From positions 474,798 to 538,797 of the forward strand of contig NZ_JBCFBO010000002.1 in NCBI RefSeq assembly GCF_038562635.1: DNA of 64,000 nt. Direction: 5' to 3'. Shown piece after piece: positions 33,821 to 43,211 of the stretch (its first letter is position 1; every line of letters starts with the position of its first letter). The notes under the pieces were generated by a model. The model ran no database searches. It was not told the origin of the DNA and was given only the letters and a program-made list of their open reading frames with translations. The stretch is from Methanobacterium sp. (GTDB taxonomy: Archaea > Methanobacteriota > Methanobacteria > Methanobacteriales > Methanobacteriaceae). The translations under genes were made by a program, and so were the position numbers.

Positions 33821-34491
33821 TCATATCCCTCAAGAAAACCTAATGCTTCTTCAATTCTTGCAAGTTCAGGACCTGTAGTGTTCAATCCTACAATCACACC
33901 GTTAGAATTTGCAACTGCACATGCTCCAACAAGCATTACACCCTTATTCACTGTTCCAACATCTGCAGGAACCTTCATTATACCTTCTGCAAAGGCGAGT
34001 TCTTCTTCAGTTGCAGAGGGGTGTGCCAGTATTCCTTTATTTGTCGCAGTAGCAACAGACCCTGTAATTTTATAGTTAGCTATACTTCCTCGTTCGACTT
34101 CAACGTCTAAAACGTCACTAATTGTTTTTAATGATTCATCAGAAAGCAGTGGATTAGCAATAGCTCCAAAATCATTTGCAAGTATGATATTACCTACTGC
34201 AGTGAACTTATCAGCAATTCGCTCTACTTCCACTCCAGATTCTTTAATGGCTTTTATCTCGCTGTCAAGAGCATATGGTGTTACTATGAATCCATTTGAA
34301 TTCCCAACAGCCAGTGCTCCAGCAAGGTTACTTCCACCAATTGGAGTTTTAACTACAGGAACTCCTAAAGTATCCTCTACAAGACTCTCCAGTGCTTCTG
34401 ATAAATTAGAGGGAACTATTGCAATTTTATCGGTTGTAGAAATCGCAACACCAAGATTGGGGTTCCCATTCAAATTAGCTCTTCTTATCAT
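33817..34491 (-). CDS. eif6: Translation initiation factor aIF6
   Basis: A 224-residue pentein-fold protein with five similar repeats of about 45 residues, starting MIRRANLNGNPNLGVAIS. It binds the large ribosomal subunit and keeps it from joining the small one too early. An in-frame GTG at 34500 directly follows the L31e stop, but GGTGA just there is the ribosome site for the ATG at 34491, which also fits the family start. Confidence 0.93.
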   Translation of the reverse strand: MIRRANLNGNPNLGVAISTTDKIAIVPSNLSEALESLVEDTLGVPVVKTPIGGSNLAGALAVGNSNGFIVTPYALDSEIKAIKESGVEVERIADKFTAVGNIILANDFGAIANPLLSDESLKTISDVLDVEVERGSIANYKITGSVATATNKGILAHPSATEEELAFAEGIMKVPADVGTVNKGVMLVGACAVANSNGVIVGLNTTGPELARIEEALGFLEGYE

Positions 34492-34500
34492 CACGTTCAC

Positions 34501-34746
34501 CTATTCAACTAAGGTGACTGCAACTGAACCATCTTCTTCCTGTACAGCTTTTACTTTGATTTTAGGAGGTATTTTTTGAATTCCTCTTTCCCATATTTTT
34601 TCATTAACAGATGCATCTATTTTGATGTCGTCTGTCTTCATATGTTTTCCTATGAATTCTTTCACGTAACGTACTGCTCTTGGGGACCTGATAGTCCTTG
34701 GAACATTTTTTACTTTTCTTAATGGTATAACATAGACTCTTTCCAT
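34501..34746 (-). CDS. rpl31e: Large ribosomal subunit protein L31e
   Basis: An 81-residue protein starting MERVYVIPLRKVKNVPRTIR, with RAVRYVKEFIGKHMK as the central helix. It lies near the peptide exit tunnel. It follows L39e by 12 bp and is followed directly by aIF6, as in other Euryarchaeota. Confidence 0.95.
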   Translation of the reverse strand: MERVYVIPLRKVKNVPRTIRSPRAVRYVKEFIGKHMKTDDIKIDASVNEKIWERGIQKIPPKIKVKAVQEEDGSVAVTLVE

Positions 34747-34758
34747 GTGAAAATCCCC

Positions 34759-34917
34759 TTAAACTTTTAAGCTACTTCTTCTCCAATGTCTTCTCATTTT
34801 TGGATGAGACATTACTTTTCTATTGGTTTTAATCCGTACCCATACTGGGACAGTTCGGCTCTGCTTGTTAGCTTTAGCAAGCCTTAGTTTTTTAGCTAAT
34901 GGCCTATTTCTACTCAT
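34759..34917 (-). CDS. rpl39e: Large ribosomal subunit protein L39e
   Basis: A 52-residue, very basic protein that starts MSRNRPLAKKLRLAKANKQS and contains VPVWVRIKTNRKV and RRHWRRSSLKV. GGTGA lies six bases before the ATG. L39e lines the exit tunnel. It sits between the PP-loop gene and L31e. It is often missed because of its length. Confidence 0.94.
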   Translation of the reverse strand: MSRNRPLAKKLRLAKANKQSRTVPVWVRIKTNRKVMSHPKMRRHWRRSSLKV

Positions 34918-34945
34918 TTTTTCACCACATTAATATTGATTTGTG

Positions 34946-35542
34946 TTAAATTTTATTTTTCCAGCCCACAACTCGAGATTGGATATGACTTGGAAATATT
35001 TTGCTCGATGCGCTTTCGCCTTCAATTTCATTTATGAGGTATCTGATTTCAATCTCATAATCGGAATTGTTTTCCATACTGGTACTTTCCTTTTTGACTT
35101 CAAAAAGCACATCTGAGAGATTATTGATGGTCTTGTGACCAAATCCACGGAGGGTTATATATTCAACGTTCTGTCTGCCTTCAAGACTGTTGATTTCGTT
35201 TCCTTTAAGTTTAGGGATTCTGTCATCCCTTCTTGTACCATCTGCAACCACGTTATAATCACGTGAAACAAGGTCTAATGCTTCTTTATGAATATAATTT
35301 ATTCCATTATTTGGAAATCCATCATTAATGATAATATCAGTTGCATTTTCCAGTATCTTTTTATCGGCTTTAAAAACGAGGTGTTTAAAACCAAGCGCAG
35401 ATGCTGATTTTGCTGCAGGTTTAAAGGAATCGAATATCCCAAAATTTATGGTTACAAGTTCAACCTCATATCCCAATTTTGTAAGGATTACAGCAATAAG
35501 CGAACTATCTTTTCCTCCGCTGTAGAGAACACACGCTTTCAT
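34946..35542 (-). CDS. PP-loop ATPase of the archaeal DUF7411-type group
   Basis: A 198-residue adenine-nucleotide alpha-hydrolase: SGGKDSSLIA at residues 8-17 is the PP-loop, and VVADGTRRDDRIPK (about 98-111) is a second conserved site. PP-loop enzymes adenylate a carbonyl or RNA base before thiolation or amidation. Its place among ribosomal genes, overlapping the PDCD5 gene by 4 bp, suggests an RNA or ribosome-linked modification, but the substrate is not known. Confidence 0.75.
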   Translation of the reverse strand: MKACVLYSGGKDSSLIAVILTKLGYEVELVTINFGIFDSFKPAAKSASALGFKHLVFKADKKILENATDIIINDGFPNNGINYIHKEALDLVSRDYNVVADGTRRDDRIPKLKGNEINSLEGRQNVEYITLRGFGHKTINNLSDVLFEVKKESTSMENNSDYEIEIRYLINEIEGESASSKIFPSHIQSRVVGWKNKI

Positions 35543-35874
35543 TTTCTTGTTATGTTAATCTCTCTTTTTTGACCAACAAGATTTGTCAGGAGATGTTTGA
35601 GCTGATCATCAGTTATTTTAGATTTGACCCGCCCCATTTGAGCAAGCTGAATAAGTTGAAGTTCTATTTGTTCAACGAGTTCAGGTTTAGTGAGTCTCAA
35701 ATTCGCAAGTCTGCCCCTAGCTTCAGGAGTTAATATCTGCATCATAGCCTGCTTTTTTTGAGCTTCCATCTCTTGGCGGGCTTGTTCTTGTTGTTGGGAT
35801 GATGCCTGCTGCGTTGCAGCTTGCTGCTGTAACTCTTGCATCCTTTTACGTCGTAGTTCTTCAATATCGCTCAA
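35539..35874 (-). CDS. PDCD5-family DNA-binding protein
   Basis: A 111-residue protein: MSDIEELRRKRMQELQQQAA, then a glutamine-rich helix, and the three-helix core with ARGRLANLRLTKPELVEQIE. The best studied relative is the MTH1615 protein of Methanothermobacter. The human relative PDCD5 has been linked to apoptosis and to the CCT chaperonin, so a chaperone link is also possible here. It follows S19e by 42 bp. Confidence 0.9.
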   Translation of the reverse strand: MSDIEELRRKRMQELQQQAATQQASSQQQEQARQEMEAQKKQAMMQILTPEARGRLANLRLTKPELVEQIELQLIQLAQMGRVKSKITDDQLKHLLTNLVGQKREINITRK

Positions 35875-35916
35875 AATTCAACCTCCATTATCTATTAAAT
35901 TTAATGAAAACCTTAC

Positions 35917-36354
35917 TTAATATTTAGCAAGTTCAGGAATATCTTTTTTAACGATGTTTGATGCTTTGTCAACAAAGGATTTTCCTTCAGGAGTTATGAT
36001 TCTTCCTTCTTTTATTTTGGCAATGAATCCAGCATCTTCAAGTTGATGTAAAGCTGTTCTTATTACAGAACCGCTGCCTTTCCTGAATTTTTCTGGTTCG
36101 CATCCTCTATCTTTTTTTCCACCATAATAGGATCTTAAACTGTTCAGTCCAACAGGGCCATCAATGTACACCTTTCTTAAGATTGATGCACATCTTGTGT
36201 ACCACCAGTCTGCATCTTCAGGCCTTCTTTCTTTGTGAACTCCGGTTTTAACAAATTTTGCCCATTCTGGCGCGTTTATACTTTTATTTTCATTTAAATC
36301 CTTTGCAATTGCACTTATAAGCAAATCTGCAGGAACATCATAAACTGTAGTCAT
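35917..36354 (-). CDS. rps19e: Small ribosomal subunit protein S19e
   Basis: A 145-residue winged-helix ribosomal protein: TTVYDVPADLLISAIAKDL at the start, DADWWYTRCASILRKVYIDG and YGGKKDRGCEPEKFRKGSGS in the centre. It is needed for small-subunit maturation. AGGAGGC lies just before the ATG. Confidence 0.95.
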   Translation of the reverse strand: MTTVYDVPADLLISAIAKDLNENKSINAPEWAKFVKTGVHKERRPEDADWWYTRCASILRKVYIDGPVGLNSLRSYYGGKKDRGCEPEKFRKGSGSVIRTALHQLEDAGFIAKIKEGRIITPEGKSFVDKASNIVKKDIPELAKY

Positions 36355-36369
36355 ATTTAGCCTCCTAAT

Positions 36370-36603
36370 TTACCTGTTTTTTTTATAAATTACAGCAACG
36401 TTACCTCTTAAATCAACAAGTTTAGACTTTGATTTTTCGGTTATCTCAGTTATATAATTTTGTTTTTCTGAGGATATAGTTTTTGAAAATTTCACTTTAA
36501 TTACTTCGTGAGCTTTAAGCTGTCTTTTTATTTCATCAATAACATTTTCATTTATTCCAGATTTTCCAATATTTAGTGTGAATGTTGAAAGTGATCTATT
36601 CAT
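36370..36603 (-). CDS. YhbY/CRM-domain RNA-binding protein
   Basis: A 77-residue CRM-domain protein. NIGKSGINENVIDEIKRQL and the KLVDLRGNVAVIYKK end correspond to the GxxG-type RNA-binding fold of YhbY, a factor of large-subunit precursors in bacteria. The ATG at 36603 has AAGGA before it and overlaps the end of rnp4 by 8 bp; an earlier start at 36633 would overlap further. Confidence 0.85.
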   Translation of the reverse strand: MNRSLSTFTLNIGKSGINENVIDEIKRQLKAHEVIKVKFSKTISSEKQNYITEITEKSKSKLVDLRGNVAVIYKKNR

Positions 36604-36967
36604 TAATTCCTTCTTTGATAATGTGGGACTCAACTCTTCTCCTCCTTTTATCTTTCTGCTCTCTTATATATGGAAGGGTTACTACATTTCCACATTCAAG
36701 GCATTTTATAATAACACATGAATTTTTCAACCGGATTTGACAATTTTCTCCGGGTTTCAGGAATTTATAACATTTTTTACAGAATCTTCTCTTCCAGATT
36801 CGCGGCATTCTTATATTATATTTTGTTGCAATGTTTCTTGCCATTTCTACATAGCGATCTGACCGGTGTGGATGAGTACTGTACGATTCTTCTGCAAGTT
36901 TAAACAGGATATCTATTCTTTCTTCTGCTATTTTCAGCATCCATCTTGGTCTTCTTCCCCTTCTCAA
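36596..36967 (-). CDS. rnp4: RNase P protein component 4 (Rpp21)
   Basis: A 123-residue protein. A basic helical N-terminus holds FKLAEESYSTHPHRSDRYVE. A zinc ribbon follows: FCKKCYKFLKPG and VIIKCLECGNVV supply four cysteines, flanked by basic residues. With Rpp29 it activates the specificity domain of RNase P RNA in tRNA 5' processing. It is the first gene of the cluster that runs to ftsY. Confidence 0.93.
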   Translation of the reverse strand: MRRGRRPRWMLKIAEERIDILFKLAEESYSTHPHRSDRYVEMARNIATKYNIRMPRIWKRRFCKKCYKFLKPGENCQIRLKNSCVIIKCLECGNVVTLPYIREQKDKRRRRVESHIIKEGINE

Positions 36968-37298
36968 AGTCTAGCCTCTAATGAGTCATTAGTTAATGTT
37001 AGAATATAGAAATGGATCTTAAGTTCTTGTGTAGGGTTGACTTGCTGAATCAATAATTAACACAGTGATTTACAATTGAATCTGCATTATCCGTAATCCT
37101 AATACAACATATAATCTACTTAAGAATAATATTATAATTTATCTGGTATTCTATTTAAAAAGCTTTTCCCTCTACTCTACAAAACTTTCAAACCTAAATG
37201 AAATTTGCAAAAAGGTGAATCAAAATATGGAATATCAAAAATGATTGATTAAAATCATAGGATTGAAATTAACTATTTGATACACCATCAAATTGAAA
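36968..37298. promoter_or_regulatory. Intergenic region before the ribosomal cluster, 331 bp
   Basis: AT-rich DNA between AK6 and rnp4. A TATA-like ATTATATG on the minus strand near 37110 could drive the cluster with a leader of about 120 nt. Short frames here lack ribosome sites. Confidence 0.3.
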
Positions 37299-37838
37299 TT
37301 ATTTTAAATAATCCAGAAAATCCACATTTCCTACAGGAAAACTTTTATCGCCGTTTATCACATCGATTATCAAATCTGCGACATGGTCCGGATGAATATC
37401 ACTTGTATCTATTTCATTGACTTTATCGCCGTGAATTTCGAATGATTCATAGGAACATATATCAATAGCTTCAGCTTCAATATTTTCACGTATTTTAGCT
37501 GCTTTCCATCCTTTAATCTTCATACGGTCACGCAAAACATCAGGATTCGCTCTTAAGACAATTACAATATCTGAGTTTTCAAAAAGATGTGAAAGATGCC
37601 CTTCAACAACCACATGCTTGTCATGATCATCTATATTCTTAATTATCTTGGCTATCTCATTAAATAGAGCATCCAGGTCTACTATTTTGTATCCCCTCTC
37701 TTCATCAATTCCAGTATAAAGATGTTTTTCATCAACGAGTTCATTGATGTTAACAAGGCATGCATCTATTTTTTCTACAAGTATCGATGATACAGTAGTT
37801 TTTCCAACACCAGGCGTTCCTGTAATAAGGATTATCAT
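37299..37838 (-). CDS. Adenylate kinase AK6/Fap7-like
   Basis: A 179-residue P-loop kinase: GTPGVGKTT at residues 7-15, the NMP-binding region with GYKIVDLDAL, VVVEGHLSHLF (Walker B area), and LID with RMKIKGWKAAKI. The eukaryotic relative Fap7 acts in 18S rRNA processing with Rps14, and archaeal members bind S11, so ribosome assembly is the likely role beside NMP phosphorylation. It follows thi4 by 8 bp. Confidence 0.88.
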   Translation of the reverse strand: MIILITGTPGVGKTTVSSILVEKIDACLVNINELVDEKHLYTGIDEERGYKIVDLDALFNEIAKIIKNIDDHDKHVVVEGHLSHLFENSDIVIVLRANPDVLRDRMKIKGWKAAKIRENIEAEAIDICSYESFEIHGDKVNEIDTSDIHPDHVADLIIDVINGDKSFPVGNVDFLDYLK

Positions 37839-37846
37839 TTTTTCAT

Positions 37847-38626
37847 TTATTTTAATTTTTCAATTAATATTTCAGCTATTCTTTCTCCTGAAAGGAGCAT
37901 TCCACCAAATATTGGACCCATCCTTGGAGATCCATAGACGGCATTTGCTGCCATTCCGGTGACATACAAACCAGGATATACCTCTTTGGTGTTATCCATA
38001 AGAGCTTTTTCTCCAACTTCTGCCCACATTGGTTTTTCACCTATGATGGTACCTGTTTCAGTGTTGAGTTTTGGTCCTACTTTTTTCTCTACAACTTTTA
38101 CAACTTCACAGTCGTGTCCAGTTGCATCGATTACTGCTTTAGTTCTTATGGTAAGCGGATCAACGTGTAATCTTCCCATTTCAACTGCACTCCAGTTCAA
38201 GACAAGACCCGCAACGTCTTTACTTTCTTTCATCATTACATCTTCAATGCTTATTAAATTAAAGATTTTAAGACCTGCTTGTGTTGCTTTAGAACACAAT
38301 GTTGACACACATTCTACTGAATCAGCAACATAATAATCATCTTCATACTTTTGGGAGCCGATGCCAAATTCATCCAGAATTCTTTTACTTTCTTCCTGGA
38401 CAACTATCTTATTGAACATCATACCGCCACCCCACATTCCGCCGCCGATGCTTAGTTTTCTCTCAAATAATGCAGCTTTAAAGCCTGCTTTTGCAAGGTA
38501 ATATCCAGCTACAAGTCCTGATGGGCCTCCACCAACTATTGCAACGTCAATATCTGTGTAATCTATGAAATCTTCCATGAAACTTTCAATTATCGCCCGG
38601 GATATTTTTACGTCATCTAATTCCAT
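37847..38626 (-). CDS. thi4: Thiamine thiazole synthase, sulfide-dependent Thi4 type
   Basis: A 259-residue enzyme that builds ADP-thiazole from NAD, glycine and sulfur. The dinucleotide fold shows VAIVGGGPSGLVAGYYLAKAG at 28-48. At the position where yeast Thi4 has its sacrificial cysteine, this protein has His154 (GRLHVDPLT), as in methanogen enzymes that use free sulfide with iron and are catalytic. Further on are DATGHDCEV and the SPRMGPIFGGMLLSG end. Earlier annotations call this family ribose-1,5-bisphosphate isomerase in error. It probably shares a transcript with AK6. Confidence 0.92.
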   Translation of the reverse strand: MELDDVKISRAIIESFMEDFIDYTDIDVAIVGGGPSGLVAGYYLAKAGFKAALFERKLSIGGGMWGGGMMFNKIVVQEESKRILDEFGIGSQKYEDDYYVADSVECVSTLCSKATQAGLKIFNLISIEDVMMKESKDVAGLVLNWSAVEMGRLHVDPLTIRTKAVIDATGHDCEVVKVVEKKVGPKLNTETGTIIGEKPMWAEVGEKALMDNTKEVYPGLYVTGMAANAVYGSPRMGPIFGGMLLSGERIAEILIEKLK

Positions 38627-38660
38627 TTTTTTTCACCACTGTTATCTAATTATTTGAGCT

Positions 38661-39758
38661 TTATTTCTTTTTAACAATTATCCTTAAAACATCACCATCA
38701 TTCATCACATGATCCAGTCCAACTTTTTGACCTTCAAATTTTACTGATGATCCCCAGACTTTTGCATGCCTGAAATTCCTGACAAATTCACGGTGAAGTT
38801 TACCTGCCACGTCTTTCACTGTAGAACCTTTCCTCACAATAAGTGGTTCTTCATAATCTGCTTTTCTGCCTTGAGGTTTTAAATAAATACGGATAAGAGC
38901 TAACTTATTAAAAATTTCTCTTTTAAGTTCTTCAACATTAATTTGCTTGTTTGCAGATATAAATATTGCATCCGGCATCTGCGATTTAACTTCATTAAAA
39001 TAATCTTCATCAATTAAATCTATCTTATTTACAACTTCTAACATTGGGATATAACGGCAGCTTACATCCATACTATCAATAAACTGGTCTACAGTTACAT
39101 CATCTCTTATAAGGACATCTGCACTGTGAATTCCATACTCATTCAGCACCGACCTTATGGTTTTTTCATCTATGTGTGTAAGTTTAACAGTAGAAGAAAC
39201 TGTTAACCCTCCCATTTTTTTTGGTTTTACAGTGACATCAGATCGGGTTTCATTAGGCCTTATCCCTATATTTCTAAGTTCATCAGATATAACAGCTATA
39301 TGCTGGGGGTTAAAAACATCGAGTATTATAAGTATCAGATCAGCGTTTCTTGCAACTGAAAGGATTTCCCTTCCACGCCCTTTTCCTTTAGAAGCACCTG
39401 TTATTATTCCAGGAATATCAAATATCTGAATTTTAGCGCCTTCATACTCCATAACGCCTGGAACTATCTCTAATGTTGTAAATTCATATGCTCCAATTTT
39501 AGATTCAGCATTTGTAATATCGTTTAAAAGGGTTGATTTTCCAACCGATGGGAATCCTACCAGTACCACTGTCGCGTCCCCACTTTTTTTCACATGGAAA
39601 CCTGACCCTTTGGTTCCTTTACTGCTTCTCTTTATAGACTCCTCCTTAAGCTGGGATAATTTAGCTTTAAGCTTACCTATATGATGTGAAGTCGCCTTAT
39701 TATACGGCGTTTTCTTAATTTCATCCTCAATCTGTTTAATTCTATCTTCAAGAGCCAT
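38661..39758 (-). CDS. Drg-type Obg-like GTPase with TGS domain
   Basis: A 365-residue GTPase: an N-terminal helical region, G1 VGFPSVGKSTLLN, G3 DIPG with GASKGKGRGREILS, G4 NKID, and a C-terminal TGS domain (about 290-365) with GSTVKDVAGKLH and HVMNDGDVLRIIVKK. Archaeal and eukaryotic Drg proteins associate with translating ribosomes. The ATG at 39758 is preferred to one three codons earlier because GTGAGA is spaced for it. It lies 34 bp upstream of thi4 and may head that transcript. Confidence 0.9.
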   Translation of the reverse strand: MALEDRIKQIEDEIKKTPYNKATSHHIGKLKAKLSQLKEESIKRSSKGTKGSGFHVKKSGDATVVLVGFPSVGKSTLLNDITNAESKIGAYEFTTLEIVPGVMEYEGAKIQIFDIPGIITGASKGKGRGREILSVARNADLILIILDVFNPQHIAVISDELRNIGIRPNETRSDVTVKPKKMGGLTVSSTVKLTHIDEKTIRSVLNEYGIHSADVLIRDDVTVDQFIDSMDVSCRYIPMLEVVNKIDLIDEDYFNEVKSQMPDAIFISANKQINVEELKREIFNKLALIRIYLKPQGRKADYEEPLIVRKGSTVKDVAGKLHREFVRNFRHAKVWGSSVKFEGQKVGLDHVMNDGDVLRIIVKKK

Positions 39759-39840
39759 AATTCTCACATAAAATTAGTTCAAGTTATAAAAATCATTATA
39801 AATACATAAAATACCTATTTACATATAATACTGCAAATAT

Positions 39841-40030
39841 GACACATTTCATAAAATGACAGTTCATTAAACGTTAACTATTAAATAGAATTACTATTAA
39901 TAATTACTGTTAGCGTTTTCATTCTTAAAAATGTTTTTAATCATTTCATTTAAAATTACAGTTCCTTAAACATCATTTAATTAAATATAGTTACTATTAG
40001 CTCTTTCATACTTAAAAATGTTTTCAGTTT
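39841..40030. repeat. Degenerate tandem duplication upstream of the CBS gene
   Basis: Two blocks are alike: one at about 39860-39960 and one at about 39960-40040. Each runs CAGTTC-TTAAAC, then TTACT-TTAG, then TTTCAT-CTTAAAAATGTTTT. The copies differ by point changes and a 15-20 bp length difference. They lie in the 371-bp spacer between the Drg and CBS genes, upstream of the CBS gene. Confidence 0.45.
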
Positions 40031-40129
40031 CAGATCATATTACCACCATAGAAAGTAATAATAATTAGTTGAAACTTAATATCAAGTGTTTGGGTAACAT
40101 ATTTTTATACGAGTTAATTAGGTGATACG

Positions 40130-40510
40130 ATGGATGTTAAAGAAATTATGGTAGAGGGAGTAGAAACCATAGATGAAGATGAAAATCTAGAAATTGCTTT
40201 AAAAAAATCTACAGAGGAAGGCGAAGGAGGAAGCCTTATAGTAGAACATGATGGAGAAGTAGTGGGAATAATTACAACATGGGATGTTTTGGAAGAAATC
40301 GGTAATGACCGTAATTTAAAGGATATTAAAGTTCAAGATGCAATGGAAACACACCTTGTAACAATTCATACCGATGATACAGTAGAGCATGCTGCCAAAG
40401 AAATGGTAGACCATGGTATCTGGAGATTACCAGTAGAAGAAGCTGGTCAAATCGTAGGTATTGTTAGTGCAACTGATATTCTTGTAAATAGAATACGGAA
40501 CATCATGTAA
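40130..40510 (+). CDS. CBS-domain pair protein
   Basis: A 126-residue protein made only of two CBS motifs: residues 1-60 with MVEGVETIDEDENLEIALKK and GIITTWDVLEEI, and 65-125 with METHLVTIHTDDTVEHAAKE and GIVSATDILVNRI. Such proteins bind adenosine nucleotides or S-adenosylmethionine and act as sensors. The partner is not evident from neighbours. GGTGATACG precedes the ATG. Confidence 0.88.
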   Translation: MDVKEIMVEGVETIDEDENLEIALKKSTEEGEGGSLIVEHDGEVVGIITTWDVLEEIGNDRNLKDIKVQDAMETHLVTIHTDDTVEHAAKEMVDHGIWRLPVEEAGQIVGIVSATDILVNRIRNIM

Positions 40511-40591
40511 ATCCTAATTTAGTCAATAAATATCTATAAAAGCTCGAATTTCCTAATTATAAATTAATAAAAGGAATTAGATCCACATGAC

Positions 40592-42964
40592 CTAATTCAC
40601 GTTCCAAACTACATATCCCCCTACAGAATGTGCAAATTTGAATCTACTTAAACCTGCGCCATTTTCAAAGTACAACCGTGTAAACATGGAATTTTCAAGT
40701 TCCCTGTTCATAGCCACAGCCAGGCAACTGTTATTGTCCATCGCTAAAAGTATGCTTATTTGGCTCTGATTAGAAACAATTTGATTCATTACTATTTGAT
40801 TATTTTTAATTACAATCAGCTTATGAGGTGCCATTATTTGAGTTTGATTATTCTGAGTGTAGGCCAATCCCGCAGTTATCTGAGTTCCATTTATCTGCGC
40901 AACAATACCATTTTGCGCATGAATCGCTACAGTACCATCTAATGAGCTGACAGATGCCTGCTGTGCAGAATAACCATAACCCTGCCCAGTTCCATTTTGG
41001 AAATTCCAATTTCCAAATTCGGACCACACACCTGCCTTAATAATCATATCTGCACTTAATATAAGATTATATGGGGCAGGATTGGTAGGATGTGTATACT
41101 GTAACACATTTTGAGCCTGAACAGGAGTTAAATTGTAACTTTTTGTGAGTATAGTTTGGGCTGCCTGTTTATCAACTGGTAAAATTTTGTTCAATATTTC
41201 AACACTTTTACCAGTATCATGCGTACAATTTTCAATGGTTGAAATACCCTCCTCACCGCTTGAAGTCAGCATCCTAAGTATTCCAACAGATAGATTTTCG
41301 TTGCTCGTTAACAGAGCCCTTCCAACCCAGTATGCACGAGGAGTATTTTGAGATCCGCCGTCAAACGTGACAGGCCTGTCCCCTACTGCAGTGAAAAAAT
41401 GGCCAAAATCCCACCATGAAGTTAAAACCGTATTTGGGGGCGTGTTATCTTTAATCCATGTCAATAGTTCATACATTGAATCATCCGCGCTTGGAATTAT
41501 CTGATTTGAAAATGTATATGCTGTTGCTGCAGGTGAATATGCCACAACTGCAATTACAAATAAAATGGCCAGTGCAGAGTATCTGGTATCTTTTATGTAT
41601 TCTTTGAAGTAAGGTACAAGTAAACCTATTAAAATTCCTGCACCTAATACTACTGGGACTGAAAAGTTTTCAATAAATCTTTGACCTTTGGTTAAAAGGT
41701 AACCCAATCCCAAAAGCCATATTGTAAATAAAATTGCGTATAAAAGGTAATTTTTTTTATCTTCTGTTATATGAGGATCCTCTACAGTATCCCTTTTTTC
41801 TTCAGCAACTTTTGCTCTTTTTTTAGACTTTCTTCTAGGTTTACTCTTCCTTTTTGGTGCTTTTACTTCTTTTGTATGAGTATTCTGACTTAGTTTCAAT
41901 AAAAGGAAAGGAACAACCATAATGCCCAGTATAAATGGTAATATTCCACCTACCCCATCTACAACATTCCAGAATCCAGGAGTTAACATCTCTCTAACTG
42001 ATAAATATACATTTGGATACGATGTTCCTTGAACTGAACTCTGTAATTGAGTAGCTTGAGAAATACTGGAAATAATACCCGTAAATTCGGAGAATCCCAT
42101 GATGATACCTACTAAAAGAAATCCTGTAACCGCAAATACTACCAGTGAAAAGAGTACCGGCTGATCTAGAAACCATTTGAACTTATTAGGATACTCTTTA
42201 GATGGTTTAACTGTCTCCATTTTGAGAATATAATTTGAAATTAAAAGATATATAATCCCAGTACCTATCACAAGGTAAAACATATACCACCATTCTTGCC
42301 ATGCCATTGAGTAAACAAGTACTGAAATAGCAGATAACATTATATAAATCGATCTAGTCTTGATATTCTTTGCAAGCGCACCTACAATAAAAAATCCGAC
42401 AATCAGAATCGGGAATAGTACGGCAAACATGTCAGTGTCAAAAAATCCTGCAAATGTGTGGGAGAAATACCATGGCGCTAGACCAGCTAAAATTCCTGCA
42501 GTTATCCCCCCATAATCATTGGTAAGCCTCCTCACAAATAAATATGCAGGAATAACAGCCAGTGAAGCTACAAACGGAGCCAACCATACAGCAATTCCAT
42601 TTAAAGGCACATTTGAAAATGAATTCACCAGCTTATATGCAAACGCAGTGATATAAATAATAAGCGGGGGGTACTCTGCTGATCTACCTGACGGATAATA
42701 AGAATGCAAATCCCATGAAGTGCCATTTATTATTGTATCTCCAAGATAGCCATGGTTAAGATAGTCCTGAGTCAATCGGTAGTTATAGTAAGAGTCCATT
42801 TCACTGAAGTATGGAAAACCGTTTTGATCTTCAAAATATGATTTATAATCATGAGGTACTCCAGATATAGATACTGCATCCATTCTAAGTAGAAATACAA
42901 TTGAAAATAACAGGAGTATAATTAGTAATGGTTTAAGCTTGAATAAAGTTTCTTTTACATTCAT
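40592..42964 (-). CDS. aglB: Oligosaccharyltransferase AglB (STT3)
   Basis: A 790-residue enzyme that transfers a lipid-linked glycan to Asn-X-Ser/Thr of exported proteins. The N-terminal half has many membrane helices, with an early acidic active-site loop (EMDSYYNYR) and a second TFAGFFDTDMFAVLF. A cytoplasmic lysine/arginine-rich loop lies at about 365-395 (KRKSKPRRKSKKRAK). The external domain starts with the STT3 signature SWWDFGHFF, then carries a long glycine/glutamine-rich beta region. The basic loop and glutamine-rich tail are longer than I would expect. Monocistronic. Confidence 0.92.
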   Translation of the reverse strand: MNVKETLFKLKPLLIILLLFSIVFLLRMDAVSISGVPHDYKSYFEDQNGFPYFSEMDSYYNYRLTQDYLNHGYLGDTIINGTSWDLHSYYPSGRSAEYPPLIIYITAFAYKLVNSFSNVPLNGIAVWLAPFVASLAVIPAYLFVRRLTNDYGGITAGILAGLAPWYFSHTFAGFFDTDMFAVLFPILIVGFFIVGALAKNIKTRSIYIMLSAISVLVYSMAWQEWWYMFYLVIGTGIIYLLISNYILKMETVKPSKEYPNKFKWFLDQPVLFSLVVFAVTGFLLVGIIMGFSEFTGIISSISQATQLQSSVQGTSYPNVYLSVREMLTPGFWNVVDGVGGILPFILGIMVVPFLLLKLSQNTHTKEVKAPKRKSKPRRKSKKRAKVAEEKRDTVEDPHITEDKKNYLLYAILFTIWLLGLGYLLTKGQRFIENFSVPVVLGAGILIGLLVPYFKEYIKDTRYSALAILFVIAVVAYSPAATAYTFSNQIIPSADDSMYELLTWIKDNTPPNTVLTSWWDFGHFFTAVGDRPVTFDGGSQNTPRAYWVGRALLTSNENLSVGILRMLTSSGEEGISTIENCTHDTGKSVEILNKILPVDKQAAQTILTKSYNLTPVQAQNVLQYTHPTNPAPYNLILSADMIIKAGVWSEFGNWNFQNGTGQGYGYSAQQASVSSLDGTVAIHAQNGIVAQINGTQITAGLAYTQNNQTQIMAPHKLIVIKNNQIVMNQIVSNQSQISILLAMDNNSCLAVAMNRELENSMFTRLYFENGAGLSRFKFAHSVGGYVVWNVN

Positions 42965-43211
42965 ATGAATCCTCTAATTACTATGAGTGAATTTTATTAT
43001 ACTCAGTTTAGTTAGAGGTGTTTAAAAAGGTATAGATACTACGGCTTTTGTACTTTCTAAAACTTATTCCTATTTATAAAAGCATCAAAGAATTAAAAGA
43101 ATAAAATATAACAAAACAAGTCATTAAAAATAGTTTATAATGAAATAAACATCTGTAAAATCTATTTGAAAAAATCAATGCAAAAAATGGAAAATAAACT
43201 AAATAATTTAA

